Assembly (NCBI RefSeq): GCF_900091415.1
Contig: NZ_FMHU01000002.1
Coordinates: 1,550,001-1,614,000 of the forward strand
Length of the DNA stretch: 64,000 bases
Reading direction: 5' to 3'
Source: Micromonospora inyonensis
GTDB lineage: Bacteria > Actinomycetota > Actinomycetes > Mycobacteriales > Micromonosporaceae
Shown: piece after piece, positions 8,409-17,091 of the stretch
Layout of the letters: each line of letters starts with the position of its first letter
Position numbering within the stretch: the first letter of the stretch is position 1
The notes under the pieces: generated by a model
Database searches by the model: none
Told to the model about the DNA's origin: nothing
What the model saw: only the letters and a program-made list of their open reading frames with translations
Position numbers and translations under genes: made by a program

Positions 8409-9392
8409 TCAGAGCGGTTCGCCGGCCGCCGCCGGGCGGCCGGCGCGGAACGTGTGGCGGTAGGCCGTCGGCGGCACGCCGATCGCGGCGGTCAGGTGTT
8501 GGCGCAACGAGGCGGCCGTTCCGAATCCCGCCTCGCCGGCGACGCGGTCGACCGGGAGGTCGGTCGATTCCAGCAGCCGACGGGCGTGTTCGACGCGTTG
8601 CTGGGTCAACCACTGGCCGGGGGTCATGCCGACCTCGTCCCGGAAGCGCCGGGAGAACGTGCGCACACTCATCCGGGCGTGACCGGCCAGCTCGGACAGG
8701 GAGAGTGGTCGATGGAGCTGGCGGAGTGCCCAGTCGCGGGTCGTGGACGTGGTGGCCGCCGAGGGCTCGGGCACCGGCCGTTCGATGAACTGCGCCTGAC
8801 CGCCCTCGCGCCAGGGCGGTATGACGCATCGGCGGGCGACCCGGTTGGCGACCTCGCTGCCGTGGTCGCGGCGTACGAGGTGCATGCACAGGTCGAGTCC
8901 GGCGGCCACCCCCGCCGCCGTGAGCACGTCGCCGTCGTCGACGAACAGCACGTCCGGATCGAGCTTGACCTGCGGGAACATCCGTTGGAAACGGTCGGCC
9001 TCGTTCCAGTGCGTGGTCGCCGCGCGGCCGTCGAGCAGACCTGCGGCGGCGAGGACGTACGACGCGGTGCAGATCGACACGATTCGCGCGCCCGGTCGGA
9101 GACGGGTGAGCGCCCCGGCCAGCTCGTCGGGGAGCCAGCTCCGGTCCTCGGTCGGGTCGCAGGCGAACGGCGGGATCACCAGGGTGTCGGCCGTGTCGAG
9201 GGCCTCGGCGCCGTGCTCCACGGCCAGGGCGAAGTCCGCGCTGGTCCGGACCGGGCCACGGTCGAGGCTGCACGTCACCACCTCGTAGAGCGGGGCGCCC
9301 CCAGCGTCCGTCGCGGTGCCGAAGATCCGGACCGGGATGCTCAGTTCGAACGGATAGACACCGTCGAGGGCGAGAACGACGACTCGATGCAT
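8409..9392 (-). CDS. GlxA-type AraC-family transcriptional regulator
   Basis: This 327-residue protein has an N-terminal DJ-1/PfpI-like domain (VVLALDGVYPFELSIP, then GARIVSICTASYVLAAAGLL with the nucleophile-elbow Cys) and a C-terminal AraC domain with two helix-turn-helix motifs (LSELAGHARMSVRTFSRRFR and a second near VAGEAGFGTAASLRQHL). GlxA-like regulators are cytoplasmic DNA-binding proteins; the PfpI domain usually senses a ligand and is not an enzyme. ATG at 9392 follows AAAGGA with good spacing. The gene is divergent from an MDR oxidoreductase and its start lies inside a perfect inverted repeat, which suggests autoregulation and control of the neighbour. Confidence 0.9.
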   Translation of the reverse strand: MHRVVVLALDGVYPFELSIPVRIFGTATDAGGAPLYEVVTCSLDRGPVRTSADFALAVEHGAEALDTADTLVIPPFACDPTEDRSWLPDELAGALTRLRPGARIVSICTASYVLAAAGLLDGRAATTHWNEADRFQRMFPQVKLDPDVLFVDDGDVLTAAGVAAGLDLCMHLVRRDHGSEVANRVARRCVIPPWREGGQAQFIERPVPEPSAATTSTTRDWALRQLHRPLSLSELAGHARMSVRTFSRRFRDEVGMTPGQWLTQQRVEHARRLLESTDLPVDRVAGEAGFGTAASLRQHLTAAIGVPPTAYRHTFRAGRPAAAGEPL

Positions 9393-9426
9393 GGCCAGAT
9401 CCTTTCACATGTTGGCGATCTGGCCA
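9392..9426. promoter_or_regulatory. Inverted repeat, candidate operator of the GlxA-type regulator
   Basis: Two perfect 10-base arms, TGGCCAGATC (9392-9401) and GATCTGGCCA (9417-9426), are separated by 15 bases. The left arm begins at the A of the regulator's ATG and the repeat covers its ribosome site. It lies in the 105-base gap between two divergent genes, a normal place for an operator. It could also be an mRNA hairpin that hides the start. Confidence 0.55.
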
Positions 9427-9497
9427 CTCGTGGGGCGGTCCGGCGTCCCGCAGTGTTGGCGGTACGTCAATCGCCGAACGTATGGGAGCAACAGGAA

Positions 9498-10439
9498 ATG
9501 ATCATGCGCGCTGTCAGCCAGGACTCGCTCGGTGGACCCGAGGTGTTGAAGGTGGTCGAGGTGGACCGCCCGGAACCCGGGATCTCGGAGGTCCTCGTCC
9601 GGGTCCACGCGGCCGGCGTCAACCCGACCGACTGGTGGCACCGGGCCACCGGTGGCCTGCTGGGCGACACGCCGGTCCGGCTCGGATGGGACGTGTCCGG
9701 CGTGGTCGAGGAGGTCGGACTCGGCGTGACCATGTTCGCGCCGGGCGACGAGGTGTTCGGCATGCCGCGGTTACCCCGACCGGCGGGCGCGTACGCGGAG
9801 TACGTCACCTCCCCGGCCCGGCACCTCGCCCGCAAGCCGGCCGCGCTCTCCCACGTGGAGGCCGCCGCGCTGCCGGTGGCGGCGCTCACCGCGTACCAGT
9901 CGCTGGTCGACACCGCCCGGGTGCGCCCCGGCCAGCGGGTGCTGGTCCACGCCGCGGCGGGCGGCGTCGGCCACCTCGCCGTCCAGATCGCCAAGGCACA
10001 CGGCGCGTACGTCATCGGTACGGCCCGCGCGGCCAAGCACGCCTTCGTGCGCGGCCTCGGCGCCGACGAGGTCGTCGACTACACGCATGTCGACTTCGCG
10101 TCGGCGGTGAGCGACATCGACATCGTGATCGACACCATCGGGGGTGACTACGGGCCGCGCTCACTGCGGACCCTGCGCCCCGGCGGCATCGTGGTGTCGC
10201 TCACCTCACCGGCGGAGGCCTACCTGGCGGCGGAGGCGCGCGAGCGTGGCCTCCGGGCCGGATTCACGATCGTCGAACCCGACCACGCGGGGATGAAGGC
10301 GGTCGCGGCGCTCGTCGAAGCCGGGCAGCTGCGCCCCGAGGTCGACGTGGTGCTGCCGTTCGACCAGGTGGCCCGGGCCCACGAGATCGGCGAGACCGGA
10401 CGTACGACCGGAAAGATCGTCCTCGCCGTCGTCGGCTGA
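9498..10439 (+). CDS. NADPH:quinone-reductase-like oxidoreductase (MDR superfamily)
   Basis: The product has 313 residues, is zinc-free and belongs to the medium-chain dehydrogenase/reductase type. The N-terminal GroES-like domain has VHAAGVNPTDWWHR and the Rossmann domain has LVHAAAGGVGHLAVQIAKAH, the AxxGxVG-type NADP-binding loop. The C-terminus VARAHEIGETGRTTGKIVL is typical of the quinone-oxidoreductase subgroup. It is soluble, reducing quinones or other electrophiles with NADPH; the true substrate is unknown. ATG 9498 is chosen over ATG 9504 because an AACAGGA ribosome site sits just upstream. The gene is divergent from the GlxA-type regulator, which probably controls it. Confidence 0.9.
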   Translation: MIMRAVSQDSLGGPEVLKVVEVDRPEPGISEVLVRVHAAGVNPTDWWHRATGGLLGDTPVRLGWDVSGVVEEVGLGVTMFAPGDEVFGMPRLPRPAGAYAEYVTSPARHLARKPAALSHVEAAALPVAALTAYQSLVDTARVRPGQRVLVHAAAGGVGHLAVQIAKAHGAYVIGTARAAKHAFVRGLGADEVVDYTHVDFASAVSDIDIVIDTIGGDYGPRSLRTLRPGGIVVSLTSPAEAYLAAEARERGLRAGFTIVEPDHAGMKAVAALVEAGQLRPEVDVVLPFDQVARAHEIGETGRTTGKIVLAVVG

Positions 10440-10468
10440 CCGGGGTCGGCGAGGGGCTCGACCGCCGT

Positions 10469-11299
10469 TCAGAGGGTTCGTTGGTACTCCTCCCAGGTCC
10501 GCTTGGGGCTGACGGCGGGCCCGTCGTCGGGGGCGCGGTTGGCGAGCCCGTTGAGCCCGAGGTAGTAGTCCCCGGCCTGGTGCTGGGCCGGGGCGGACTG
10601 GTCGGTGTCGGCGAGCGCGACGGCGTGGATGTGGTACGGCCAGTCCCCCTGGGACGGGGTGCGGAGCCAGGCGGCGAAGCCGACCAGGCGGAGGCGCTGC
10701 ACGACCGTGGTGCGGTAGGTCGTCGTCATGCCGCTCACCGACAGGTCGAGTACTCCGCCACCGTCGTGGGTGCCGGCGGAGGTCGAGTTGCCGGAGGTGT
10801 AGGAGCCCTGGGTGACGACCAGTTGGGCGCCGAGAAGCCGCTCCGCCTCCAGCAGCATGGCCCTGGTGCGGGTGTTCACGCTCACGCCCCGGAAGGCGAC
10901 GACACCGCCCGGGGAGAGGGGCTGGACGACGGTGAAGCGCTGCTCGCCGAGCAGCCGCAGGGAGGTGATCCCGGGCAGGCCGGTGGCGTCGAGGCCGGAG
11001 TATCCCAGGGAACGCTGGTACGCGGCGTAGGCGGCGACGGTGCTGGTGCCGAAGTGCCCGTCCACGTAGGTGCTGGCGAGCAGGCCACGGGCCTGCAACG
11101 CGCGTTCCACCAGCAGCACGCTGTCCTTGCTGCCGGTGGTGATGGCGCTGTCCGCGCGCCGGGGATCGATCTGCGCGGCCTTGATCAGCGCCTCCATGTT
11201 GACCTGGGGCAGGACCGCGGCGGCCGGTCGCCCGACGGCGACCGCGGCCGTCGCGGCAGCGGCGCTGACGAGCAGGCGTCTTCTGTTCAGCAAGACCAC
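10469..11299 (-). CDS. Exported peptidoglycan-binding, M15-like D,D-peptidase-type protein
   Basis: An N-terminal export signal (NRRRLLVSAAAATAAVAV, Tat-like with three arginines) is followed by a peptidoglycan-binding domain (about residues 50-110, including ALQARGLL and DGHFGTSTVAAYAAYQ). A C-terminal domain carries GTHDGGGVLDLS and PYHIHAV, matching the spaced His, Asp and His of M15-type zinc carboxypeptidases. It probably trims wall peptides outside the cell; activity is inferred. GTG 11299 or the TTG six bases further in, which has GGAG before it, are both possible starts; the longer ATG frame adds residues unlike a signal peptide. It follows the M23 peptidase gene in the same direction. 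Confidence 0.75.
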   Translation of the reverse strand: MVLLNRRRLLVSAAAATAAVAVGRPAAAVLPQVNMEALIKAAQIDPRRADSAITTGSKDSVLLVERALQARGLLASTYVDGHFGTSTVAAYAAYQRSLGYSGLDATGLPGITSLRLLGEQRFTVVQPLSPGGVVAFRGVSVNTRTRAMLLEAERLLGAQLVVTQGSYTSGNSTSAGTHDGGGVLDLSVSGMTTTYRTTVVQRLRLVGFAAWLRTPSQGDWPYHIHAVALADTDQSAPAQHQAGDYYLGLNGLANRAPDDGPAVSPKRTWEEYQRTL

Positions 11300-11375
11300 T
11301 CCAGATTTCCGGGATGCGGTGGTGGGCCGGATGGATGCCGGTGGGTCGGCCGGTTGCCGGCCCACCGGCGGTGGA

Positions 11376-12155
11376 CTAGCAGCGGGGTACGCCCGGGATG
11401 AAGCCGTCGTAGCCGGTGTGGACGTAGGCGTCGGCGATGTACCGGCCGGAGCCGATCCGGTCCCAGATGTTGCTGGTGCCGTAGGTGCCGGTGACGGTGG
11501 TGCCGGTGGTCTGGCAGTAGATGGTGACCCGGGTGCCGTCGGCGACGGTGCCCACGGCGCTGTAGCCCGTACCCGGGCCGGAGCGGACGGTCAGCGCGGT
11601 GCCGCTGGTGTTCACGGTGCCGGAGCCGGCGCCGCTGGAGCAGCCGTTGTCGCTGGTGTAGGTCATGGTGCCCCAGTACAGCGCGAGGGCACCGTTGAAC
11701 CGGATCTGGATGTCGTTGCCGTTGAGGCGCTGCTCGTAGTGCAGGTGCGGGCCGGTCGACCCGCCGGTGCTGCCGACGTAGCCGATCACCCGCCCGTAGC
11801 CCACGCTCTGTCCTACCGAGACGTTGAAGCCGTTGAGGTGGGCGTAGTAGGTGGTGTACCCGTTGCCGTGGTTGATCCGCACGTACTTGCCGTAGCTGGT
11901 GCCGCCGAGGTCGGTCACCACGTCGACGGTGCCGGGTGCGCTCGCCACGACCGGGTCGCCGAGGTCGTCCGTGCGGTTGAAGTCGATGGCGTAGGCCGGG
12001 CTGTGATCGGTCCTGGTCTGCCCCGACCAGGACTGCCCGCACGGGAACGGGACCTTGAACGTCGGAGCGGCCATCGCCGCGGACGCCGGGACGACCACGG
12101 CAGCGGCGGCGGCGAGCAGGGTAGCCGCCGCCATTCGGAGCAGACGGGTGACCAT
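11376..12155 (-). CDS. Secreted M23-family metallopeptidase with SH3-like domain
   Basis: A 259-residue precursor with a Sec signal (residues 1-30, ending AMAAP). The M23 (LytM-like) domain has HSPAYAIDFNR, VVASAPGTVDVV, GKYVRINHGNGYTTYYAH and STGPHLHYEQR; the His-x-His and upstream His/Asp are the zinc ligands. A C-terminal bacterial SH3-type domain follows (ALTVRSGPGTGYSAVGTV) and probably binds wall peptides. The enzyme should cut peptide cross-links in peptidoglycan. ATG 12155 follows a GGAGGT ribosome site. The M15-like gene 76 bases downstream may be co-transcribed, which would pair two wall hydrolases. Confidence 0.92.
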   Translation of the reverse strand: MVTRLLRMAAATLLAAAAAVVVPASAAMAAPTFKVPFPCGQSWSGQTRTDHSPAYAIDFNRTDDLGDPVVASAPGTVDVVTDLGGTSYGKYVRINHGNGYTTYYAHLNGFNVSVGQSVGYGRVIGYVGSTGGSTGPHLHYEQRLNGNDIQIRFNGALALYWGTMTYTSDNGCSSGAGSGTVNTSGTALTVRSGPGTGYSAVGTVADGTRVTIYCQTTGTTVTGTYGTSNIWDRIGSGRYIADAYVHTGYDGFIPGVPRC

Positions 12156-12374
12156 CGCACCTCCAAGGCAATAAATTTCAATGCGTCGATGAATGGTGGC
12201 AGAAATCTAGAGCCAGGGGAAGCCTCGACGATCGCGGTGGCTCGGCGGGCGCGCGACTGCGCGCGCTGGAGTGGTGGTCTCCCAAGTGGATCGGATTCCT
12301 CCACTTAGGTAGTAAGCTTTGCCCTTGGAACGAGCTTCATCCGTTTGATCATTCTTCAGGTGGAGAGGCACAGG

Positions 12375-13565
12375 ATGACCAATTTTCGACTGCTTCCGCT
12401 GGAACGCACCTGCCCCTACGCCCCGCCGGCCGAGCACCTCCAACTGCAACGGGACGCACCCGTGGCCCGGGTGACGCTGCCGGACGGATCGTGGGCGTGG
12501 GCGCTGAGCCGACTCGACGACATCCGCGCGGTCCTGACCGATCCGAGGTTCAGTTCCGACCGCAGGCGGGAGGGGTACCCGCTGGTCACCGCCGAACTGC
12601 GCGCCGCGTTCTCCTCCGAGCGACCGTCCATGATCGGGCTCGATCCGCCGGAGCACGGGGCGGCGCGACGGGCGGTCGTCGGGGAGTTCACCGTCCGACG
12701 GATGAACGCGCTGCGTCCCCGCATCCAGCAGATCGTCGACGAGTGCATCGATGCCATGCTCGCCGGGCCGTGCCCGACCGACCTCGTGGCCGCGCTGTCG
12801 TTACCGGTGCCGTCCCTGGTCATCTGCGAGCTGCTCGGTGTGCCGTACGCCGACCACGAGTTCTTCCAGAGCCGCTCCGCCACGCTGCTGGGTCGCTCCA
12901 CCCCGACCGTCGAGCGTCGTGCGGCGGTCACCGAGGTCCGTGAGTACATGGCGGGACTCATCGCCGAGAAGACGCGGACGCCGGCCGACGACCTGCTCGG
13001 CCGCCAGATCGCCCGGGGCGCGGACCCGGGGGAGCTGGCGGGCCTCGGATTCCTGCTGCTGGTCGCCGGGCACGAGACCACCGCCAACATGATCTCGCTG
13101 GGCACGATGGCGCTGCTGGAACGGCCGGAGGCGCTGGCCGCGCTGAAGGACGATCCCGCCGTCACGCCCCGGGCCGTCGAGGAACTGCTCCGCTACTTCA
13201 CGATCGCCGAGCTCGCCACCTCCCGGGTCGCGCGGGAGGACGTGGAGGTCGGCGGTGTCCTGATCCGCGCCGGCGAGGGCGTCATCACGCTCGCCAACAC
13301 CGCGAACCGCGACCCGGCCGCGTTCGCCCACGGCGACACCCTCGACATCGGGCGCCAGGCCCGTCACCACCTCGCGTTCGGCTTCGGCCCCCATCAGTGC
13401 CTCGGGCAGAACCTCGCCCGGATCGAACTCCAGATCGTCTTCGACACCCTCTTCGCCCGGGTCCCCGGCCTCGCGCTCGCGGCGCCCGTCGAGGAGCTGC
13501 CGTTCAAGGACGACGCCGGTGTCTACGGCCTCTACTCCCTCCCGGTCACCTGGGAGGAGGCATGA
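12375..13565 (+). CDS. Cytochrome P450
   Basis: A 396-residue soluble class I P450. The I-helix oxygen-binding motif is GHETTAN, the K-helix pair appears in AVEELLRYF, and the heme-thiolate loop is FGFGPHQCLGQNLARIEL. It resembles actinomycete CYP105/CYP107-type enzymes that hydroxylate natural products or xenobiotics; the substrate cannot be read from sequence. ATG 12375 is chosen because GGAGAGG lies just upstream. It overlaps the ferredoxin gene by four bases (ATGA), so the two are translationally coupled and the ferredoxin is the likely electron donor. Confidence 0.95.
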   Translation: MTNFRLLPLERTCPYAPPAEHLQLQRDAPVARVTLPDGSWAWALSRLDDIRAVLTDPRFSSDRRREGYPLVTAELRAAFSSERPSMIGLDPPEHGAARRAVVGEFTVRRMNALRPRIQQIVDECIDAMLAGPCPTDLVAALSLPVPSLVICELLGVPYADHEFFQSRSATLLGRSTPTVERRAAVTEVREYMAGLIAEKTRTPADDLLGRQIARGADPGELAGLGFLLLVAGHETTANMISLGTMALLERPEALAALKDDPAVTPRAVEELLRYFTIAELATSRVAREDVEVGGVLIRAGEGVITLANTANRDPAAFAHGDTLDIGRQARHHLAFGFGPHQCLGQNLARIELQIVFDTLFARVPGLALAAPVEELPFKDDAGVYGLYSLPVTWEEA

Positions 13566-13768
13566 TGCAGGTGACCGCCGACCGGACCCGCTGCGTCGGC
13601 GCCGGCCAGTGCGTACTCACCGACCCCGCCGTGTTCGGCCAGGACGACGACGGCATGGTCGTCGTCCTCGACGACCGTCCCCCGGACGACGCGACGGTCG
13701 TCCGGGTGCGGGAGGCCGTCCACATCTGCCCCGGCCGGGCGCTGACCCTCGACGAACCCGGGACCTGA
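13562..13768 (+). CDS. [3Fe-4S]-type ferredoxin partnered with the P450
   Basis: A 68-residue protein. The cysteines are arranged CVGAGQC, with a residue other than Cys at the fourth ligand position, and a distal CPGRAL, the pattern of P450-associated 3Fe-4S ferredoxins. It passes electrons from a ferredoxin reductase, not encoded here, to the P450. The start overlaps the P450 stop, with GGGAGGAGG as ribosome site; two consecutive ATG codons make the first residue ambiguous by one. Confidence 0.93.
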   Translation: MMQVTADRTRCVGAGQCVLTDPAVFGQDDDGMVVVLDDRPPDDATVVRVREAVHICPGRALTLDEPGT

Positions 13769-13795
13769 CCCGGCTCCGCCACCCGGCCGTGACGA

Positions 13796-13831
13796 TTGAC
13801 ATCCTTCGTTCACACCCGCAGAGTGACACCG
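13796..13831 (+). promoter_or_regulatory. Candidate leaderless promoter of the FGGY kinase
   Basis: TTGACA (13796-13801), a 17-base spacer and CAGAGT (13819-13824) match the primary-sigma-factor pattern. The expected transcription start falls seven or so bases later, at the ATG at 13832, and no ribosome site precedes that ATG. A leaderless mRNA is inferred. Confidence 0.5.
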
Positions 13832-15304
13832 ATGGCGGGGGGAACACGTGGGCCGACGTTGCTGGCCGGTGTGGACGTCGGCACCACACACACCAAGGCC
13901 GGGGTCTACCGAACCGACGGCACCCCCGTGGCGCAGCGTCAGGCGGCCACCCCGCCGGACGCCGAGGGGCTGCGGGACACCGCCCTGCGACTGCTCGCCG
14001 AGTGCGTTTCGGTCGCCCCCGTACCGCCGGTGGCCGTCGGTCTGGCCAGCATGGCCGAGACCGGGGTGCCGCTCGACGCCGACGGCGAGCCGATCGGCGA
14101 GCTGCTGCACTGGCAGGACCGCCGGGCCCACCGGGAGGCCGACCACCTCGCCGAGACGGTCGGCCGCGCGCCGTTCTTCGTCGCGACCGGCCTGCACCCG
14201 AGCGCGAAGCTGCCGCTGGCCCGCTGGATCTGGCTGCGGCGGCACGACCCCGACCGGACCCGGCGGATGGCCCGCTGGGCGAGCAGCGCGGACCTGGTAC
14301 TGGCCGCCCTCACCGGGACGGTCGCCACCAGCCCGACCCTGGCCGCCCGGACCGGCGCGTTCGACCTCCGGGCCATGGCGTACGCGTCCGACCTGCTCGA
14401 CCTGGCGGGTCTGCGGCCCGACCAGATGCCCCCGGTGGTCGCCGCCGACCGGGTCGCCGGCCGGGTCACCCCGGCCATGGCGACCCGCACCGGTCTGCCG
14501 GCCGGTACCCCGGTCGTCCTCGCCGGCCACGACCACCTCGCCGCGGCCTGGGCCGCCGGGGTCCGGGGTCCCGGCCGGACGGCCGACTCGATGGGGACGG
14601 CCGAGGCGGTCCTCACCCCGGTCGCCGCAGTGCCGCCGATGCCCGCCACGCCCACCGGCATCTCGGTCGGCCCCTTCCTCGACGGCCGGTCGTACTGCCT
14701 GATCAGCGGCCTGTCGAGCAGCGGCGGCCTGGTCGACTGGTGGCTGGAGCGCTTCGCGCCGCCGGACTGCCCGGACCGGTACCGCTGGTTCACCGACCTC
14801 GTCGGTGCCACCACCGACCGTCCACCCACCGGCATCACCGTGCTGCCCTACCTGCACGGGCGGGCCAGCCCGCAGCCGGAGCCGCACCGTGCCCTGTCGT
14901 TCCACGGCGTCCGCCCGGAACACGACCTCGCCGACCTCGGCCGCGCGGTCCTCGAAGGGCTGTGCATGCAGGTGCGCTGGATGCTGGAGAGCCAGGTGGC
15001 GACCAGCGGCCACCGGCCGGACGCGGTGACGGTCTTCGGTGGCCCCACCGCCAACCCCACCTGGATGAGGATCAAGGCGGCCGTCATGCCGGTGCCCGTG
15101 GTGGTCCTGCCCGACCACCGGTCCGCCGTGCTCGGTGCCGCGCAACTCGCCGGCCGGGCGATCGGCGTCGAGGACGGCCCGCCCGACCCGCCACCACCCC
15201 GACCCGCCGCCGCGCCCCACCCGGCGTGGGAGACGGCGTACCGCTCCCGATTCCTACCGTTGGCCACCAGCCCCGACCCTTCCGGCAGTGAGGAAACCCC
15301 GTGA
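13832..15304 (+). CDS. FGGY-family carbohydrate kinase
   Basis: A 490-residue sugar kinase. The N-terminus has the phosphate-binding loop LLAGVDVGTTHTKAGVY, the middle has VVLAGHDHLAAAWAAG and SMGTAEAVL, and the C-terminal FGGY-like signature is TVFGGPTANPTWMRIKA. Such kinases phosphorylate a sugar or sugar alcohol with ATP in the cytoplasm. The four downstream bases overlap the aldolase start (GTGA), so it heads a former operon with an aldolase and a Hyi-like isomerase, both now damaged, which points to an original sugar-acid or hexose pathway. ATG 13832 is preferred to an upstream TTG at 13796 because the latter coincides with the -35 element. Confidence 0.88.
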   Translation: MAGGTRGPTLLAGVDVGTTHTKAGVYRTDGTPVAQRQAATPPDAEGLRDTALRLLAECVSVAPVPPVAVGLASMAETGVPLDADGEPIGELLHWQDRRAHREADHLAETVGRAPFFVATGLHPSAKLPLARWIWLRRHDPDRTRRMARWASSADLVLAALTGTVATSPTLAARTGAFDLRAMAYASDLLDLAGLRPDQMPPVVAADRVAGRVTPAMATRTGLPAGTPVVLAGHDHLAAAWAAGVRGPGRTADSMGTAEAVLTPVAAVPPMPATPTGISVGPFLDGRSYCLISGLSSSGGLVDWWLERFAPPDCPDRYRWFTDLVGATTDRPPTGITVLPYLHGRASPQPEPHRALSFHGVRPEHDLADLGRAVLEGLCMQVRWMLESQVATSGHRPDAVTVFGGPTANPTWMRIKAAVMPVPVVVLPDHRSAVLGAAQLAGRAIGVEDGPPDPPPPRPAAAPHPAWETAYRSRFLPLATSPDPSGSEETP

Positions 15305-16110
15305 CCGCCACCGCACCCCCCACCCTGGACCGGCTGGCCCGCCCCGGCACCGGGAGGTTCGCCATGGTCGCCATGGACCAGCGGGAGAGCCTGCGGACCA
15401 TGCTCCGCGAGGAGTCCCACCCGGCCGACGACGCCGCGCTGGTGTCGTTCAAACTCGACGTCGCGGCCGTACTCGCCCCGCTGGCGTCGGCCTTCCTCAT
15501 CGACCGGTACCACGGCTACCCGAAACTCGTCAGCACCCGACCGCTGCCGGCCGGCTGCGGGCTGATCCTCGCCGTGGACGCGCTCACCCAGCAGCCGGGC
15601 GGCCCGGTCGAGGACACCGACCTGGACGAGGCGGTCGACGTCGACCAGGCACGCCGCGACGGCGTGGTGGCGTTGAAGCTCCTGGTCATCTGGAAGCGGG
15701 ACGGCCACGAGGACCGCCGGGTGGCCACCGCCGAGCGGTTCGTGGCGCTCTGCCGGGGCGCCGGGCTGCTCTCCGTCCTGGAACCGGTCGCGGTGGCGGC
15801 CCCCGACCAGCGGGACTTCGACCTCGACGCGGCCATCCTCGACGCCGCCGCCGCGTTCGGGCCGCTCGGACCGGACCTCTACAAGGGACAGGTGCCCCGC
15901 CGGGCCAGGGCGACCTCGACGACCTGGTGACCGCCTGCGGGAACTGGACCGGCAGCTCGCCCGGCCCTGGGTGGTGCTTTCCAACGGGGTCGCCGCGACG
16001 GACTTCCCCACCGCCGTCGAGGCCGCCTGCCGGGCCGGTGCGTCCGGTATGCTCGCCGGTCGCGCGCTCTGGCGGGACGCCCTGGCCGCCGCCGACCCCC
16101 GACGAGGTGA
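15301..16110 (+). pseudogene. Class I aldolase (LacD/SFP-aldolase-like), frameshifted
   Basis: The first 200 codons from GTG 15301 are good aldolase sequence (GRFAMVAMDQRESLR, VSFKLDVAAVLAPLA, FLIDRYHGYPKLV, VVALKLLVIWK with a candidate Schiff-base Lys, and PDLYKGQVP). The reading then shifts near 15900, again near 15935 and a third time near 16098, each at a G/C run. Taken together the pieces continue as GDLDDLVTA, LARPWVVLSNGV and AGRALWRDALAAADPDEVTR, the rest of the same protein. Three one-base changes in 200 bases could be sequencing error, but the gene also joins directly to a fragment of a different gene, so decay is the better reading. Confidence 0.8.
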
Positions 16111-16532
16111 CCCGCCTGGTGCGGGCCGCCGGGTCACGGGTCGCCCTGCTCAACTCCGACGCCGGGGACCTCGCCGCCGGGGAGCGCGGGTACGGCAACG
16201 ACCCCCGGCTGACCGTACGGTGGCGGCAGCGGCTGCGGGAGGCGGTGCAGCTCGCCGTCGACGTCGACTGCCCGCTGGTGAACGTGCTGGCCGGCATCCA
16301 GCTGCCGGGGTTCGGCGTGGAGGAGCAACACGACTGCCTGGTCGACAACCTGCGCTGGGCCGCCGACGTGGCCGGGGCGGCCGGCCGGCGGCTCGTCGTC
16401 GAACCGATCAACGACCACGACATCCCCGGCTACCTGCTGCCCCGGGTCGCCGACGTGCTCGCCCTGATCGACCGGCTGGGGCACGACCACGTGCTCCTCC
16501 AGCTGGACACCTACCACGTCTCCCGTACGTAG
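16111..16532 (+). pseudogene. Hydroxypyruvate-isomerase-like fragment, both ends lost
   Basis: About 130 codons match the middle of Hyi/OtnI-type TIM-barrel isomerases: RVALLNSDAGDLAAGERG, QLAVDVDCPLVNVLAG, RRLVVEPINDHDIPGYLL with the metal-binding Glu, and LLQLDTYHV. The usual N-terminal 80 or so residues are absent because the aldolase tail runs straight into it. The C-terminal part stops at TYHV, where the sequence passes into the end of a gene on the other strand. Confidence 0.8.
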
Positions 16533-16993
16533 CCGACCAGGTCGCCGTGACGGAAGCCGGAGACCGGGTCGGCCGCGTACTCCGTCTCGTGCGCGGGGGT
16601 CCGCACCCTGTCGACCAGCACGTAGTGCACCCCGCCGAGGGTGGTCCGTCCGCCGGCCGGGAAGGCCGGCAGAAACAGGATCGGCGTGTCGTCGCCGGTG
16701 AAGACGTCGGTCTCGGCGAAGACGTGCCCCCGCAGGGTCGAGTCGCCGCGCAGGACGACGTCGACCCGCTCGCCCAGGGCGGTGGAGGCGGCCTCGATCT
16801 CGGCGCGGATGCGCCGACCGAGTGCCACGGCCGCCGCAGCGTCGATCGCCCGGGAATTGGTCTGGAGGTAGACCGCGTCCACGCCGCGCAGCGTCTCGGT
16901 CAGCCGGTCGGCGTCCCAGCGCAGCAGCACGCGGACTCCGCTGGCGGACTGGGTGCCGGTGGGATCATCGTCGAGTACGACCGTCTTCGCCAC
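16511..16993 (-). pseudogene. Four-carbon acid sugar kinase (OtnK/DUF1537), N-terminal third only
   Basis: This 160-codon frame starts normally (VVLDDDPTGTQSASGV, then AVYLQTNSRAID and VVLRGDSTLRGHVFAE, the substrate-binding signature of the family) and breaks off after GFRHGDLVGYVRETW. Family members have about 400 residues with the ATP site in the missing C-terminal half, so this copy cannot be an active kinase. Its broken 3' end meets the broken 3' end of the Hyi-like fragment tail to tail, so one deletion probably removed both ends. Confidence 0.85.
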
Positions 16994-17091
16994 GTGGGCC
17001 CTTTCCCGTCAGCTCGCCGGGCGGCCCGCCCGACGCCGGAACGGCTCCCGTGCGAGCCCTCCGGGACACGACGCACACCGTAGCCGATCAG

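Noticed and set aside
8454..9497. N-terminal extension of the MDR oxidoreductase
   Set aside because: The frame is open upstream but is antisense of the GlxA-type regulator; ATG 9498 with its ribosome site gives a normal-length enzyme.
12156..12374. c-di-AMP (ydaO) riboswitch before the M23 peptidase
   Set aside because: Wall-hydrolase genes in actinomycetes often have one, but the conserved core could not be matched here.
15880..16110. Programmed frameshifting in the aldolase
   Set aside because: Three shifts without slippery sequence or downstream structure, next to gene fragments, fit decay or sequencing error better.
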